Below, piece by piece: positions 27,189 to 35,260 of a DNA stretch of 64,000 nucleotides; the stretch's first letter is position 1; each line of letters starts with the position of its first letter. The position numbers and the translations under genes are program-made. The stretch covers positions 3,224,001-3,288,000 of the forward strand of contig OZ245731.1 of assembly GCA_965227155.1 (NCBI GenBank), written 5' to 3'. The notes beneath the pieces were generated by a model. It worked only from the letters and a program-made list of their open reading frames with translations, ran no database searches and was not told the DNA's origin. Source of the DNA: UBA6059 sp965227155. GTDB taxonomy: Bacteria > Bacteroidota > Bacteroidia > Cytophagales > Cyclobacteriaceae.

Positions 27189-27605
27189 GCAACTGCTATT
27201 TCTCCACACGTTTTGTTTTTCCGCTTTCTTGTATAATTTTTTAAGTCGACTTTCGATTTGTTTATATGCTTTGCGATACTGTTTGTCCGTCCAAATTGCA
27301 CCTAAACAATTCACATCTTTATCCATCATTATTAAATTCTGCGTTTGAGTCGGTTTATCAATTTTTATTTGGTCAGTTGTTAGACCTATCATCTGAAATT
27401 CCAGCGTGTCATTCTCCGTTGCAATTATTTCATATCGCCCATTTTGGTCAGATACAGTTTCCATTCCACTATTCAGGTTCGTGACTTTTACTCCGAATAT
27501 GCAATTCAATTTTTCGTCAACTATTTTCCCGCTCACATTTGTTTTTGTTTGAGCATAAGTCAAATTATAAATTCCAATAATTAATATCAGCAGGATTTTT
27601 TTCAT
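27186..27605 (-). CDS. Cassette 11: secreted carboxypeptidase-regulatory-like domain protein
   Basis: 139 residues with a signal peptide (KKILLILIIGIYNLTYAQ). Residues ~22-90 form a CarboxypepD_reg-like beta-sandwich (VSGKIVDEKLNCIFGVKVTN, SDQNGRYEIIATENDTLEFQ), the domain found at the N-terminus of many Bacteroidota outer-membrane proteins. No TonB-dependent receptor follows, so it is a free-standing copy. The basic C-terminus is unassigned. It begins 11 nt from the boundary. Confidence 0.8.
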   Translation of the reverse strand: MKKILLILIIGIYNLTYAQTKTNVSGKIVDEKLNCIFGVKVTNLNSGMETVSDQNGRYEIIATENDTLEFQMIGLTTDQIKIDKPTQTQNLIMMDKDVNCLGAIWTDKQYRKAYKQIESRLKKLYKKAEKQNVWRNSSC

Positions 27606-27615
27606 AGTTGTTGCT

Positions 27616-27840
27616 AACGATCAGATATGGCGAGTGGCCACATCAGTCTGTAAAAGCACTAATGTAGTGAAACTGCCCAATCCCCGCAACAGTATCCACG
27701 ATGCACTGCGTTTCGCAAGTCTAAGTCCAGAAAAAAGATAGCTGCTAGAAGCACAAAAGCTGGCAGAATGGGCAGGTTCACGGTCGAGTTGCACAGAAGC
27801 ATCAGGTAGGCAGTTTGGCCATTCGCTATATCGCCTGTTA
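27616..27840 (-). repeat. attC-like site 10 (stem type a)
   Basis: GATATGGCGAGTGGCC pairs with GGCCATTCGCTATATC; cores AACG and GTTA. The high end GTTACCCACT matches the start of cassette 10. Nearly the same sequence as sites 7, 13 and 14. Confidence 0.9.
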
Positions 27841-27848
27841 CCCACTGT

Positions 27849-28313
27849 TTACTTTTGATATGATTGTTGAAGGGTTGTTTCAATTCGTTCCAAGTCGTTG
27901 GATGTTAGGAGCCACCTAATGAGTGCCGCCAGTAGTAATATTGCCGAAATTCCAATTGCTAAACTTGATTGATCGTTAATCAGAATTATTACGATTATCA
28001 ATGGAGTTATGGCGTTGATAACAGTCCAGTAAGCATCGTCTTTGATTTTGATGTTGATCAGTGTTCCAGAGTTCGTCTCCTTAAATTGACCGATTATCCT
28101 GTATTTGGTCGTTGGCAAAAATGAGCTTCCAAGTTGGATAGGTAAGTTCACGTTTGTTGTCGTAACTTCCCTTGGTTCAAACTCGTCAATTCGTGTTCTA
28201 GATTGATGAGTTCGACAAAAGTCAAGAAGGGTTCTCATGCAATTCGTTCGATCTTGCTCAGATTCAATCTCGAAGTTTCTAGTTCTGTTGAATATTTGAT
28301 GAAATAGGCTCAA
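27849..28313 (-). CDS. Cassette 10: membrane protein of unknown function
   Basis: 154 residues: an N-terminal soluble part of about 95 residues, two closely spaced transmembrane helices (AITPLIIVIILIND and AIGISAILLLAALIRWLL) and a short C-terminal helix. No family recognised; the layout parallels the cassette-13 product. It starts 17 nt from the cassette boundary and ends 8 nt before its attC. Confidence 0.7.
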   Translation of the reverse strand: MSLFHQIFNRTRNFEIESEQDRTNCMRTLLDFCRTHQSRTRIDEFEPREVTTTNVNLPIQLGSSFLPTTKYRIIGQFKETNSGTLINIKIKDDAYWTVINAITPLIIVIILINDQSSLAIGISAILLLAALIRWLLTSNDLERIETTLQQSYQK

Positions 28314-28329
28314 AGCAGATATAGTGGGT

Positions 28330-28554
28330 AACGCCTAGCTAGCAGGAGTGCGCCCCGAGCTTGGCAGAAAGCACTAAACTAATGAATCTGCCGGTGCTTC
28401 CAAAGTATCAGAATGCACTGCGTCCAGAAAGAGGAAAATCCTGCGAGCTGAAGTCAGTAGGAAGCACCAACCCTTCCCAGCGGCAGATTCATGGTGAAGT
28501 TCGCACTGAAGCCGGTAAAATGGCAGTTTGGCGCATTCGTGCTAGCGCTTGTTG
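28330..28554 (-). repeat. attC-like site 9 (stem type c)
   Basis: GCTAGCAGGAGTGCGCC at the low end and GGCGCATTCGTGCTAGC at the high end; cores AACG and GTTG. The high end GTTGTAGAGC matches the start of cassette 9. An 82-bp spacer separates it from the gene stop, longer than in other cassettes. Confidence 0.88.
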
Positions 28555-28636
28555 TAGAGCGTTTCTTTCGTCAGTCTTGGGGTGTTCAGAAGTACAAAAG
28601 AATTGTTCGAGGTTCGAATGTGGTTCCGACAACTGG

Positions 28637-29053
28637 TCAGCTAGCAGTTCGTTTAGCCTTAAATTTTATCTTCATGGAATACCCACCAAGAACCATCCCT
28701 GAAAGGAAGATGAGACTAAAAAGGTGTTGATATTCTTGTTCGAAAAAGGCCGATTTGAATACGAAGACCGCAGATATTAAGGGCAAAATCATTATCGCAA
28801 TTGCAAATCCAGTGAAGAACTTGATCCCAAATTTTAGACCGTTGGGGTGATCTTTGGTTGCTTGTTCGTACACCCAAATGAAAAGTCGGCTTATCATGTG
28901 GTAGATTATGTGAAATAGAACGTTGACTTTAATTGCGAGAGTAACACGTTCAGAGATTGTCAGTTCACCTGGAATCAACAAAAAAACTACTGCTAGTAGC
29001 AGGTTAATAATTGATAGCGTTAAGTAGTAATTCTTGATTTTGTGTTCGTTCAT
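28637..29053 (-). CDS. Cassette 9: polytopic membrane protein of unknown function
   Basis: 138 residues with four predicted transmembrane helices (LSIINLLLAVVFLLIPG, VNVLFHIIYHMISRLFIWVY, GFAIAIMILPLISAVFVF, LFSLIFLSGMVLGGYSM). No conserved charged motif that suggests transport. It starts 23 nt inside the cassette. The unusual 82 nt between its stop and the attC-like site may be the remnant of a longer reading frame. Confidence 0.7.
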   Translation of the reverse strand: MNEHKIKNYYLTLSIINLLLAVVFLLIPGELTISERVTLAIKVNVLFHIIYHMISRLFIWVYEQATKDHPNGLKFGIKFFTGFAIAIMILPLISAVFVFKSAFFEQEYQHLFSLIFLSGMVLGGYSMKIKFKAKRTAS

Positions 29054-29075
29054 TTGCGTTCCGCCGATGCTCTAC

Positions 29076-29303
29076 AACGCTAAGCTAGCCAGTGGATGTC
29101 GCGAACTCAGCAATTTCTACTAAAGCTAGCGAACCTGCACCATACCTGCAATGCAAGCCACAGAGTACTGCGTACTACAGATCAACCACTAGAACTGACA
29201 CAGTTCTGCAAAGGGCTAGGATGACCGTCGAAGGTGTAGGGAGCGGGATGCTCACACAGTGGTTTCCACTGGCAGCCTAACATCTGCGGGCTAGCGAATG
29301 TTG
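29076..29303 (-). repeat. attC-like site 8 (variant of stem type c)
   Basis: CTAAGCTAGCCAGTGGATG at the low end and CATCTGCGGGCTAGCGAATG at the high end; cores AACG and GTTG. The high end GTTGGGCAC matches the start of cassette 8. The interior differs most from the other long sites. Confidence 0.82.
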
Positions 29304-29311
29304 GGCACTGT

Positions 29312-29713
29312 TTATTGTCTCAATGTATGCCGAACAGTTTCAACAGCGATAAGATATTTATCGTATTCAGTTGGGTTGGATATATCCGGAGGTTCCTCGT
29401 CAATTAATTCCAAACCTTTTATGAAATCTTCTAACTGATTTACATCTACTAAATAGGTAGTATCGTCAATTTCCATGACCCTGAAGGTAAACCGTGGTTC
29501 ACCAAATCTCACTAGTTCAATAAATCCTTCTTCCCTTACTCTCCATTTTAGTTTTTGCTCCTTGAATGCGCCCCAAATCCCTCTAACAGTAATTGTACAA
29601 CTCTGATTATCTAGGAATTGCAAGGTTCGTTCTGCAGAAGTAAAGGTTCCCGAGTAAGGGCTATCCTGAAAAGTAGCCAGAAGAACAAAAAACAGTTTAA
29701 TCGTAAACTTCAT
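29312..29713 (-). CDS. Cassette 8: secreted protein of unknown function
   Basis: 133 residues with a hydrophobic N-terminus (KFTIKLFFVLLATFQ) that could be a signal peptide. The mature part looks like a small beta-barrel, similar in feel to lipocalin-like or META-type domains (YSGTFTSAERTLQFLDNQ, WRVREEGFIELV, RFTFRVMEIDDTTYLV). The ending is acidic. No assignment can be defended. It starts 19 nt inside the cassette. Confidence 0.7.
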   Translation of the reverse strand: MKFTIKLFFVLLATFQDSPYSGTFTSAERTLQFLDNQSCTITVRGIWGAFKEQKLKWRVREEGFIELVRFGEPRFTFRVMEIDDTTYLVDVNQLEDFIKGLELIDEEPPDISNPTEYDKYLIAVETVRHTLRQ

Positions 29714-29731
29714 GATGCATGAATGGTGCCC

Positions 29732-29957
29732 AACGATCAGATATGGCGAGTGGCCTCATCCGTCTGTAAAAAGCACTAATGTAGTGAAACTGCCCAACCC
29801 CCACAACAGTATCCACAATGCACTGCGTTCTGCAAGTCCAAATCCAGAAAGAGGAAAGTCTCTAGAAGCACAAAAGCTTACAGAATGGGCAGTGAAACGG
29901 GCGAATTGCATAAAAGCTTCAAATAGCTCAGTTGGCCATTCGGCATATCGCCTGTTG
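29732..29957 (-). repeat. attC-like site 7 (stem type a)
   Basis: GATATGGCGAGTGGCC pairs with GGCCATTCGGCATATC; cores AACG and GTTG. The high end GTTGAGAGCC matches the start of cassette 7. Confidence 0.9.
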
Positions 29958-29966
29958 AGAGCCGTT

Positions 29967-30422
29967 TTAACCACTTAGTGCCTTCTTGTATCGGTTAAAC
30001 CATTTTTGTTTGTTCGCGAAAATGTCAACGAGAATCACAAAAGTTAGAAAGATGCCCGAAAGAATTAGTCCAACATACCCGGTTCGTGCTTTCAGTCCAA
30101 GTTCGTCGATCCAGTTCACCTGAGGAATTAAAGAATTGTAGGAAATTTCGATCCGTTCAGGAGTTGAGGGTAAACGTTCATCTGCTAGAGGTTTATGAAC
30201 TCTTCGTTTTCCATCGTAAATCTTGTCGTTAGCCAAAAATGTGTATTGAAGTTCAATCGTTTCTTCTTCGATTTGGTTAATAGTTATTTTCGTCGGAGTT
30301 GTTCGTTCAATAGTGAAAAGACCAAGCCACACGTTCCGAAGTAGCAGTTCGCCCAAGGCATATGATGCCATGCCTCCCCAGAATAGGTAGTTAGCAAGAA
30401 TGGCAAGTTTGAATATGCGCAT
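29967..30422 (-). CDS. Cassette 7: two-helix membrane protein (DUF3592-like layout)
   Basis: 151 residues: one transmembrane helix near each end (LAILANYLFWGGMASYALG and GYVGLILSGIFLTFVILVDI) around an extracytoplasmic beta-rich domain (TIELQYTFLANDKIYDGKRR). The order resembles DUF3592-type proteins, in which such a domain sits between two helices, but identity is uncertain. It starts 19 nt inside the cassette. Confidence 0.68.
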   Translation of the reverse strand: MRIFKLAILANYLFWGGMASYALGELLLRNVWLGLFTIERTTPTKITINQIEEETIELQYTFLANDKIYDGKRRVHKPLADERLPSTPERIEISYNSLIPQVNWIDELGLKARTGYVGLILSGIFLTFVILVDIFANKQKWFNRYKKALSG

Positions 30423-30439
30423 AGAAGATAATGGCTCTC

Positions 30440-30594
30440 AACGACCAGCTATGATTAGTGGGGATTAGAAAGCACTAACCTCTCGTCTCGCACATAGCCA
30501 CGCCTTGATCTAAAATTATAAATTGTGGCGGACATTGCAAGTGCCACCAAACTTTCCTGACCGATAAAACCCCATTCATTCATAGCATATGTTA
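30440..30594 (-). repeat. attC-like site 6 (short, stem type d)
   Basis: CTATGATTAGTGGGG at the low end pairs with CCCCATTCATTCATAG at the high end with one extra base, like the extrahelical bases of attC. Cores AACG and GTTA. The high end GTTACCCACC matches the start of cassette 6. Confidence 0.88.
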
Positions 30595-31401
30595 CCCACC
30601 GTTTTCATTCCATTTTTTCTTGAATTTGCGGTTAGAAAGTTGAATTACTATAACACCGTTCACGGCTCTGGCTCCATACAGCATTGTCGCTTGTTCTTTT
30701 GTCAGATACTGAATGGCTGTTGCCTCAACAAATAGAAATAGTTTCAGGAATTCATAGTGTTCAACAACGTGACCGTTTACTACCAACAATGGTTTTGGAT
30801 TTACTTCTCTACTGTCACGAATTCTAATTTCTGAAGTTGTAGCTGCGGCATTCTGGATTATCTTCTTGTATATTGTTGAATCGACTGGTGTTGGAACGTA
30901 ATCTAAGACATCATAAACTAAGGAGTCTACGTAATCGTAAAGTTTGTGCTCGTCCAAATTATCAAATCTTAAAATAGTTAATTGTTTGATATCGAAAGGG
31001 TATCGGTCAACTCTGTTTTCACTTAGTTCGATCACTTTGAACTGGTCAAAAAGTTCTCCGTTTCTTTTGAGTTGAATCACTTGTCCAAAGTCTCGTTTCT
31101 TTATAAGAAGTTTTTCTTTTTCTGTTGCCCATCGCTCTCGACCTGGTTCAGTGCATAAGTAAGTCTCGATTAACTTGAAACTACCTTTCTCAGTTCGCCA
31201 GTTAACTATGTCGCAAGTTTCGCTGTTTGTCCAGTGGTTGATGTCCAGATGAAATTCAATAGAATCCGTCTTGTAATAGAGACTATCTTTATTGTTGGTC
31301 TGCCAATCGCCTTCTAAATCTGTTCGCTTGATTTGTGCGTTCAGGCTCAGAGATGACGTGAGGCAGATAAAAGTTAATATGTAGAGTATCTGATTTTTCA
31401 C
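30592..31401 (-). CDS. Cassette 6: secreted protein with SusC-plug-like C-terminal motif
   Basis: 269 residues with a signal peptide (KNQILYILTFICLTSSLSLN). The C-terminal ~70 residues resemble the TonB-receptor plug end of SusC/RagA proteins: PLLVVNGHVV followed by LYGARAVNGVIVIQL. No barrel follows, so this is a stand-alone plug-like or M56/energy-transducer-associated domain. The middle region carries a lipocalin-like strand pattern (LEGDWQTNNKDSLYY). The largest cassette product; it starts 11 nt from the boundary. Confidence 0.75.
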   Translation of the reverse strand: MKNQILYILTFICLTSSLSLNAQIKRTDLEGDWQTNNKDSLYYKTDSIEFHLDINHWTNSETCDIVNWRTEKGSFKLIETYLCTEPGRERWATEKEKLLIKKRDFGQVIQLKRNGELFDQFKVIELSENRVDRYPFDIKQLTILRFDNLDEHKLYDYVDSLVYDVLDYVPTPVDSTIYKKIIQNAAATTSEIRIRDSREVNPKPLLVVNGHVVEHYEFLKLFLFVEATAIQYLTKEQATMLYGARAVNGVIVIQLSNRKFKKKWNENGG

Positions 31402-31411
31402 GATGGTGGGT

Positions 31412-31638
31412 AACGCCTAACTATCGGTTTGTGTGCCCACAGTTGGCAAGTACAGCTAAAATAGCGGATGTGCACCAAAAGCACTTCGGTATCAATGAAA
31501 AACTGCGTTACTCAAGTAAACATCCAGAACCACAAACCTTTCCAAAAGCGATGAGGTTTCAGAAGGTGCACTTCTGCGGGCAAGTCCCGATAATCCCGGT
31601 AAAGAGGCAGTTTGGCACATAACCGATAGTGTCTGTTA
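31412..31638 (-). repeat. attC-like site 5 (stem type b)
   Basis: CTATCGGTTTGTGTGCC pairs with GGCACATAACCGATAG; cores AACG and GTTA. The high end GTTACCTGTC matches the start of cassette 5. Confidence 0.9.
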
Positions 31639-31665
31639 CCTGTCGCTTTCTCCATTTTGCTCAGT

Positions 31666-32064
31666 TTATAAGCGAGTTAGAGTTTCTATGTTCCAGTGTT
31701 CGCTGGTCCAGTTGTCAGTTCGTCCTTTGCAGAAGTCTCGCGAAATTTTAACGTTGTTCGAAAGCCAATAATCTAGTTCGATTAAGCAGGAATCTTTGTA
31801 GTTCACAAATCCTTTTCTGGTTGAGAATCCTTGTCCAGAAGTTGGTTCGAGATAAATGGTGTCCCCCTGAAATATCAGTGTTCCGATTGTTAGTGTGTTA
31901 CCAATGTGTCCTTCCGTTCGATATTCAAAGGTTGAGTCGCTCAGGAGTTCGATAGTCCAGAAAGTTTCGTCCTCTGCTCCAATGTATGTTCCCACGAATC
32001 CCGGTTGGTTCGACGTACATGCGAGAAAGATTAATGGTAGAAGTAGGAGTTTGCTCGTTCGCAT
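31666..32064 (-). CDS. Cassette 5: putative lipoprotein
   Basis: 132 residues with a lipoprotein signal (LLLLPLIFLACTSN, lipobox FLAC). The mature part has a lipocalin-like start (GFVGTYIGAEDETFWTIELL) and alternating strands, suggesting a small beta-barrel anchored in a membrane. Function unknown. It starts 11 nt from the cassette boundary and ends 27 nt before its attC. Confidence 0.75.
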   Translation of the reverse strand: MRTSKLLLLPLIFLACTSNQPGFVGTYIGAEDETFWTIELLSDSTFEYRTEGHIGNTLTIGTLIFQGDTIYLEPTSGQGFSTRKGFVNYKDSCLIELDYWLSNNVKISRDFCKGRTDNWTSEHWNIETLTRL

Positions 32065-32074
32065 AGTGACAGGT

Positions 32075-32300
32075 AACGTCCATGTATGAGGCGTGTGCTC
32101 TCACTTTATGGATGGCACTAAAGTAGTGAAGTCTGCCGGTGCTTCCAAAGTTTGTAGAAAGCAGTGCGTTCTGAAGTGAAAAAATCCCGAGTACTGAAGT
32201 TCCCAAACAGCACCAAACTTTCTCGGTGGCAGACTTCACGGTCAAGTTCAGATTCAGTTTTTGGAGAGCACTAAAGCACATGCCTTCATACATAATGTTA
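32075..32300 (-). repeat. attC-like site 4 (long, unique stem)
   Basis: ATGTATGAGGCGTGTGCT at the low end pairs with AGCACATGCCTTCATACAT at the high end, one extrahelical base; cores AACG and GTTA. The high end GTTATGGGTA matches the start of cassette 4. Confidence 0.87.
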
Positions 32301-32307
32301 TGGGTAT

Positions 32308-32805
32308 TTATTCGAGTGCCTTCAGTGTTAGTTGTAAGACTCCAAACAAGAAAACAAAGGTCAGATTAACCAGCCTATGTCTCATTGTTAAAACTGGGAG
32401 TTTAGAAGGTTTTCGTCCAATAAATGCAACTGCAAAAAGGTATGTTATCATCGGGATAAATGTTAACCCGTAAAGAGCCAATGCAGCTTTGATTGTATCC
32501 GTTAGTTCGTAGTTTAGGAGTTCGTATCTAAGAGTTAAGATATAAACTATAAGAAGTCCAGCAGGTGATAGAAAGTATAGAATCTGCCTTGTTATTGCGG
32601 GTTTGATTCTTGACTTCTTCTTCAAATGATCAAACCATATAAACAGAGTTATGCTATGAACTATTATTCCAGCAATTGTTAGTCCAGTAGGAGTGTTGTT
32701 CCTCAGGTCACTACTTGTATAAAGAAGCACCATTATTAGATAGAACAATCCAATAATGTCAATGAGTCTTGGCTCATTCTCTGAAGTTCTGAAATAATTC
32801 GTCAT
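32308..32805 (-). CDS. Cassette 4: polytopic membrane protein of unknown function
   Basis: 165 residues with four predicted transmembrane helices (LIDIIGLFYLIMVLLYTS, GLTIAGIIVHSITLFIWF, ILYFLSPAGLLIVYILTL, LALYGLTFIPMITYLFAVAF) plus a possible fifth at the C-terminus. Basic loops face the cytoplasm. No family recognised. It starts 24 nt inside the cassette; the stop is 8 nt before its attC. Confidence 0.7.
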   Translation of the reverse strand: MTNYFRTSENEPRLIDIIGLFYLIMVLLYTSSDLRNNTPTGLTIAGIIVHSITLFIWFDHLKKKSRIKPAITRQILYFLSPAGLLIVYILTLRYELLNYELTDTIKAALALYGLTFIPMITYLFAVAFIGRKPSKLPVLTMRHRLVNLTFVFLFGVLQLTLKALE

Positions 32806-32828
32806 ACGAAGTGGTGCTGATTACCCAT

Positions 32829-32951
32829 AACGAACCAGCTATGATGAGTGGGGATTAGAAAGCACTAAAAATTTATTAATTGTGGCGGATTTTCCAAGTG
32901 CCACCAAACTTTCCTGACCGATGAAACCCCATTCATTCATAGCGTTTGTTA
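32829..32951 (-). repeat. attC-like site 3 (shortest, stem type d)
   Basis: CTATGATGAGTGGGG pairs with CCCCATTCATTCATAG; cores AACG and GTTA; only 123 bp. The high end GTTATCCGC matches the start of cassette 3. Confidence 0.88.
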
Positions 32952-32956
32952 TCCGC

Positions 32957-33604
32957 TTAATTTTCATTAGTTATCAGCAATCCAATTTGATAGTGAAAGT
33001 TGACAGCAATTATCAATCTTGTCAAGCTGTCGTCAAGTTCTTCGTCAGACAAGTTCTCATAAAGTGCCTGAGCTACAAGTCCAGGACTTATGTCAATACC
33101 TGCCTTGACAACTTCCATATAGTCATTTAAAGCTTTGCTCTCGATATTTTTGCTTAAACAGTGGACATAATTGCCGGTCGGGTCAATAACAATTGGGTCA
33201 AAGGCTTCCTGTTGTTGAACTTTTCCGTCCACTACAGTTGGTGGAACCATAATATCCGATTCATTATCAAAAGTTGAAGTTTTGACCCAAGTCCTTTTAT
33301 AAAATTCAGAATTACGAAATCTTTTCATATCCTCTTCAAAATCAGAATAGCTAAAGAAGTTCTTTGGGAAATTTCCAGTTGCCACGTCCTCCAAGTAGCT
33401 CTTATAGGATTCTGTTGGGTTCAGTTCGTAAGTTTCCTTAATGTGACTTTCAAAGTTGCTTGCCAAAGAGTTAAGAAATTCGATATCGTTCGACTCTAAG
33501 CAACCCTCAAGATCATTGGCGTAGTTGACAGTTGGTTGGGATTGGCACTTTGCCATAGTCACTATCAGAAAATTGAGAAATAAAATTCTACAGATTGATT
33601 TCAT
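32957..33604 (-). CDS. Cassette 3: secreted or lipoprotein of unknown function
   Basis: 215 residues. The N-terminus (CRILFLNFLIVTMAKCQSQ) is a signal sequence with a possible lipobox at MAKC. The remainder is mostly helical by composition, with acidic patches and no recognised motif. It begins 21 nt inside the cassette, and the stop is 5 nt before its attC-like site. Confidence 0.7.
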   Translation of the reverse strand: MKSICRILFLNFLIVTMAKCQSQPTVNYANDLEGCLESNDIEFLNSLASNFESHIKETYELNPTESYKSYLEDVATGNFPKNFFSYSDFEEDMKRFRNSEFYKRTWVKTSTFDNESDIMVPPTVVDGKVQQQEAFDPIVIDPTGNYVHCLSKNIESKALNDYMEVVKAGIDISPGLVAQALYENLSDEELDDSLTRLIIAVNFHYQIGLLITNEN

Positions 33605-33624
33605 CTATTGCGATTTTTGCGGAT

Positions 33625-33779
33625 AACGCCTAGCTATGATGAGTGGGGATTAGAAAGCACTAACCTCTCATCTCGCACATAGCCACGCCTTGATTTAAAT
33701 TTAAAACATGTGGCGGACTTTCCAACCCCCACTAAAGTATCCTGATCGATGAAACCCCATTCATTCATAGCGTCTGTTG
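33625..33779 (-). repeat. attC-like site 2 (short, stem type d)
   Basis: CTATGATGAGTGGGG pairs with CCCCATTCATTCATAG; cores AACG and GTTG. The high end GTTGGCATCC is identical to the 10-nt start of cassette 2. The second gene of the cassette reads into the high end. Confidence 0.9.
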
Positions 33780-34018
33780 GCATCCGTCTTTTTTAGCCGT
33801 TTTAGTAGTTCAAAAGTTACAAATCCAATAGCGTTCCAAATGAGGAAGTATGTCCAGAAATGTTCCATAAATTCTGTTCGACAAGGCGGACATGGAGAGT
33901 TCGGAATACATGGTTCGCAATTAATTGTATTCATGTCCCAATAGTACTTTACCACCAATATTATGTTGCCGATTGTTCCAATGATGTAAACTAGTTTCTT
34001 AGTGCTAGGTATTACCAT
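33761..34018 (-). CDS. Cassette 2, second gene: small cysteine-rich membrane protein
   Basis: 85 residues with a transmembrane helix at each end (LVYIIGTIGNIILVVKYYW and FWTYFLIWNAIGFVTFELL) and a loop holding four cysteines in CEPCIPNSPCPPC, possibly disulfide-bonded or metal-binding. It overlaps the preceding gene by 7 nt. The last codons lie within the attC-like site, so its C-terminus depends on which attC it carries. No family recognised. Confidence 0.65.
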   Translation of the reverse strand: MVIPSTKKLVYIIGTIGNIILVVKYYWDMNTINCEPCIPNSPCPPCRTEFMEHFWTYFLIWNAIGFVTFELLKRLKKTDANRRYE

Positions 34019-34362
34019 TTTAGTCTTGATAGTCCTCGGTGTTTTAGTCCGGTCTTCCTGAATAGGTGGAATAGTTCAGTCTCCAGTTCATGGAGTCTTG
34101 ACATTTGCTGTTCATCCTCAATCCAGCAGTCAATTACAGACCCTGCACCTCCTAGAAGTTCGTTCGACAGGATAAGTTTTTTAAAAAGTTCAGCATCTCT
34201 GTTTATTGTGCTAGCCAAGATTTGTTTCAAGTAGTTCGCCTGTGCCGTGTAAGCCGCGTCTCTCAAGATGTTATAAGCCTCTGTCAAAACGGATTCCAGT
34301 TCTTCGAGGAGTTCCTCTGTAAATTCAATCTTCGTTTCTTTCTTCCGGAAAAGGTTCAACAT
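34012..34362 (-). CDS. Cassette 2, first gene: small soluble helical protein
   Basis: 116 residues, strongly helical and acidic (TEELLEELESVLTEAYNIL, MSRLHELETELFHLFR) with no signal or membrane segment. Together with the overlapping membrane-protein gene it makes the only clear two-gene cassette, so the two products may act as a pair. Toxin-antitoxin or inhibitor-target arrangements are possible but unsupported. It starts 36 nt inside the cassette. Confidence 0.65.
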   Translation of the reverse strand: MLNLFRKKETKIEFTEELLEELESVLTEAYNILRDAAYTAQANYLKQILASTINRDAELFKKLILSNELLGGAGSVIDCWIEDEQQMSRLHELETELFHLFRKTGLKHRGLSRLKW

Positions 34363-34397
34363 GTTCTTTAGGTTTCTGCGTTCCGCCTATGGATGCC

Positions 34398-34625
34398 AAC
34401 GACCAGCTATCGGGCGTATGTCCGCAGCTAGTGAATAGCACGAATCTAGTGAAATCTGCCGAAGCTAACAACGGTTCCAAATGGCACTGCGATCCGAAAG
34501 TCTAAAAATCCTGCGAGCAAAAGATGGTAGAAAGCACTATAGTTTACTCAGCGGCAGATTCACGGTCGAGTTGCACCGAAACCAGCCAGAAAGCACTTAG
34601 ACATATGCCCGATCAGCGTCTGTTA
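34398..34625 (-). repeat. attC-like site 1 (long, unique stem)
   Basis: CTATCGGGCGTATGTC at the low end pairs with GACATATGCCCGATCAG at the high end; cores AACG and GTTA. The high end GTTAGAGTGA matches the sequence that follows GTT at the attI-like junction, which is the start of cassette 1. Confidence 0.88.
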
Positions 34626-34634
34626 GAGTGAGTC

Positions 34635-35234
34635 TTATTTCGTTACGTCAAGGTTCAGTTTGCTTCCTGCAACTTTGACGGCTTCTAAAATCTTCATTAC
34701 TGAAGTTGTGTTCTCCGTAACGGAGTTAATCCGTTGATAGACGAGCTTCAAATCAATCATGTCATGAATTGGTGTTTCTAGCTCATCAATTATCAGTTGT
34801 TGGATTTGTTTGCTGGAGTTATGAAAAGCGCTGACGAATGACTTGGGAAATTGTTCAGCAAAGATGAAAAGTTGTTCGTTCGATACCTCTCCAAATTCAA
34901 CGTTGTTCGGGTCGGAGGTTTCAATATCGTTTATGAGCTTACTGATCTCGTTCGTTTTTGTTGAAACGCTCACAATTCGGGAGTTATGCACGTATCCAGT
35001 TGTTCCATCTTTTTTTGTAATGTTCCACCAGCTAGATTTGTCAGATGATCTAAATGTAAAAAGTTCACCTGTCTTGATGGTTGTTATGATGTTCGCACTT
35101 CCTGACTGGCCATCCCTGACGTTCGTGTAGCCGTCTGGATCGTTAATGTATGCTTCTTCACCGGATGTTGTTGATTGGCCAAAGGAGTTCAGTCCGATGA
35201 AAATGGTTAATGCCAAGATTGGAAGTTTACTCAT
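34635..35234 (-). CDS. Cassette 1: secreted SH3-like (SH3b) domain protein
   Basis: 199 residues with a signal peptide (KLPILALTIFIGLNSFGQ). Residues ~27-90 form a bacterial SH3 domain (DGYTNVRDGQSGSANIITTI, WWNITKKDGTTGYVHNSRIV), which usually binds peptidoglycan or peptides in the cell envelope. The C-terminal half is helical and unassigned. It is the first cassette after the attI-like junction, so presumably the best expressed if transcription comes from the recombinase side. It starts 28 nt inside the cassette. Confidence 0.8.
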   Translation of the reverse strand: MSKLPILALTIFIGLNSFGQSTTSGEEAYINDPDGYTNVRDGQSGSANIITTIKTGELFTFRSSDKSSWWNITKKDGTTGYVHNSRIVSVSTKTNEISKLINDIETSDPNNVEFGEVSNEQLFIFAEQFPKSFVSAFHNSSKQIQQLIIDELETPIHDMIDLKLVYQRINSVTENTTSVMKILEAVKVAGSKLNLDVTK

Positions 35235-35260
35235 GGTTTTGGATCTGGCTCAATTCACTC

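Noticed and set aside
28361..29280. Plus-strand ORFs over the attC-like sites (for example 28361-28702 and 29092-29280), and similar ones near 23857, 24515, 25459, 31431 and 39238
   Set aside because: They lie wholly or partly in the palindromic repeats, recur wherever the repeat occurs and are antisense to the cassette genes.
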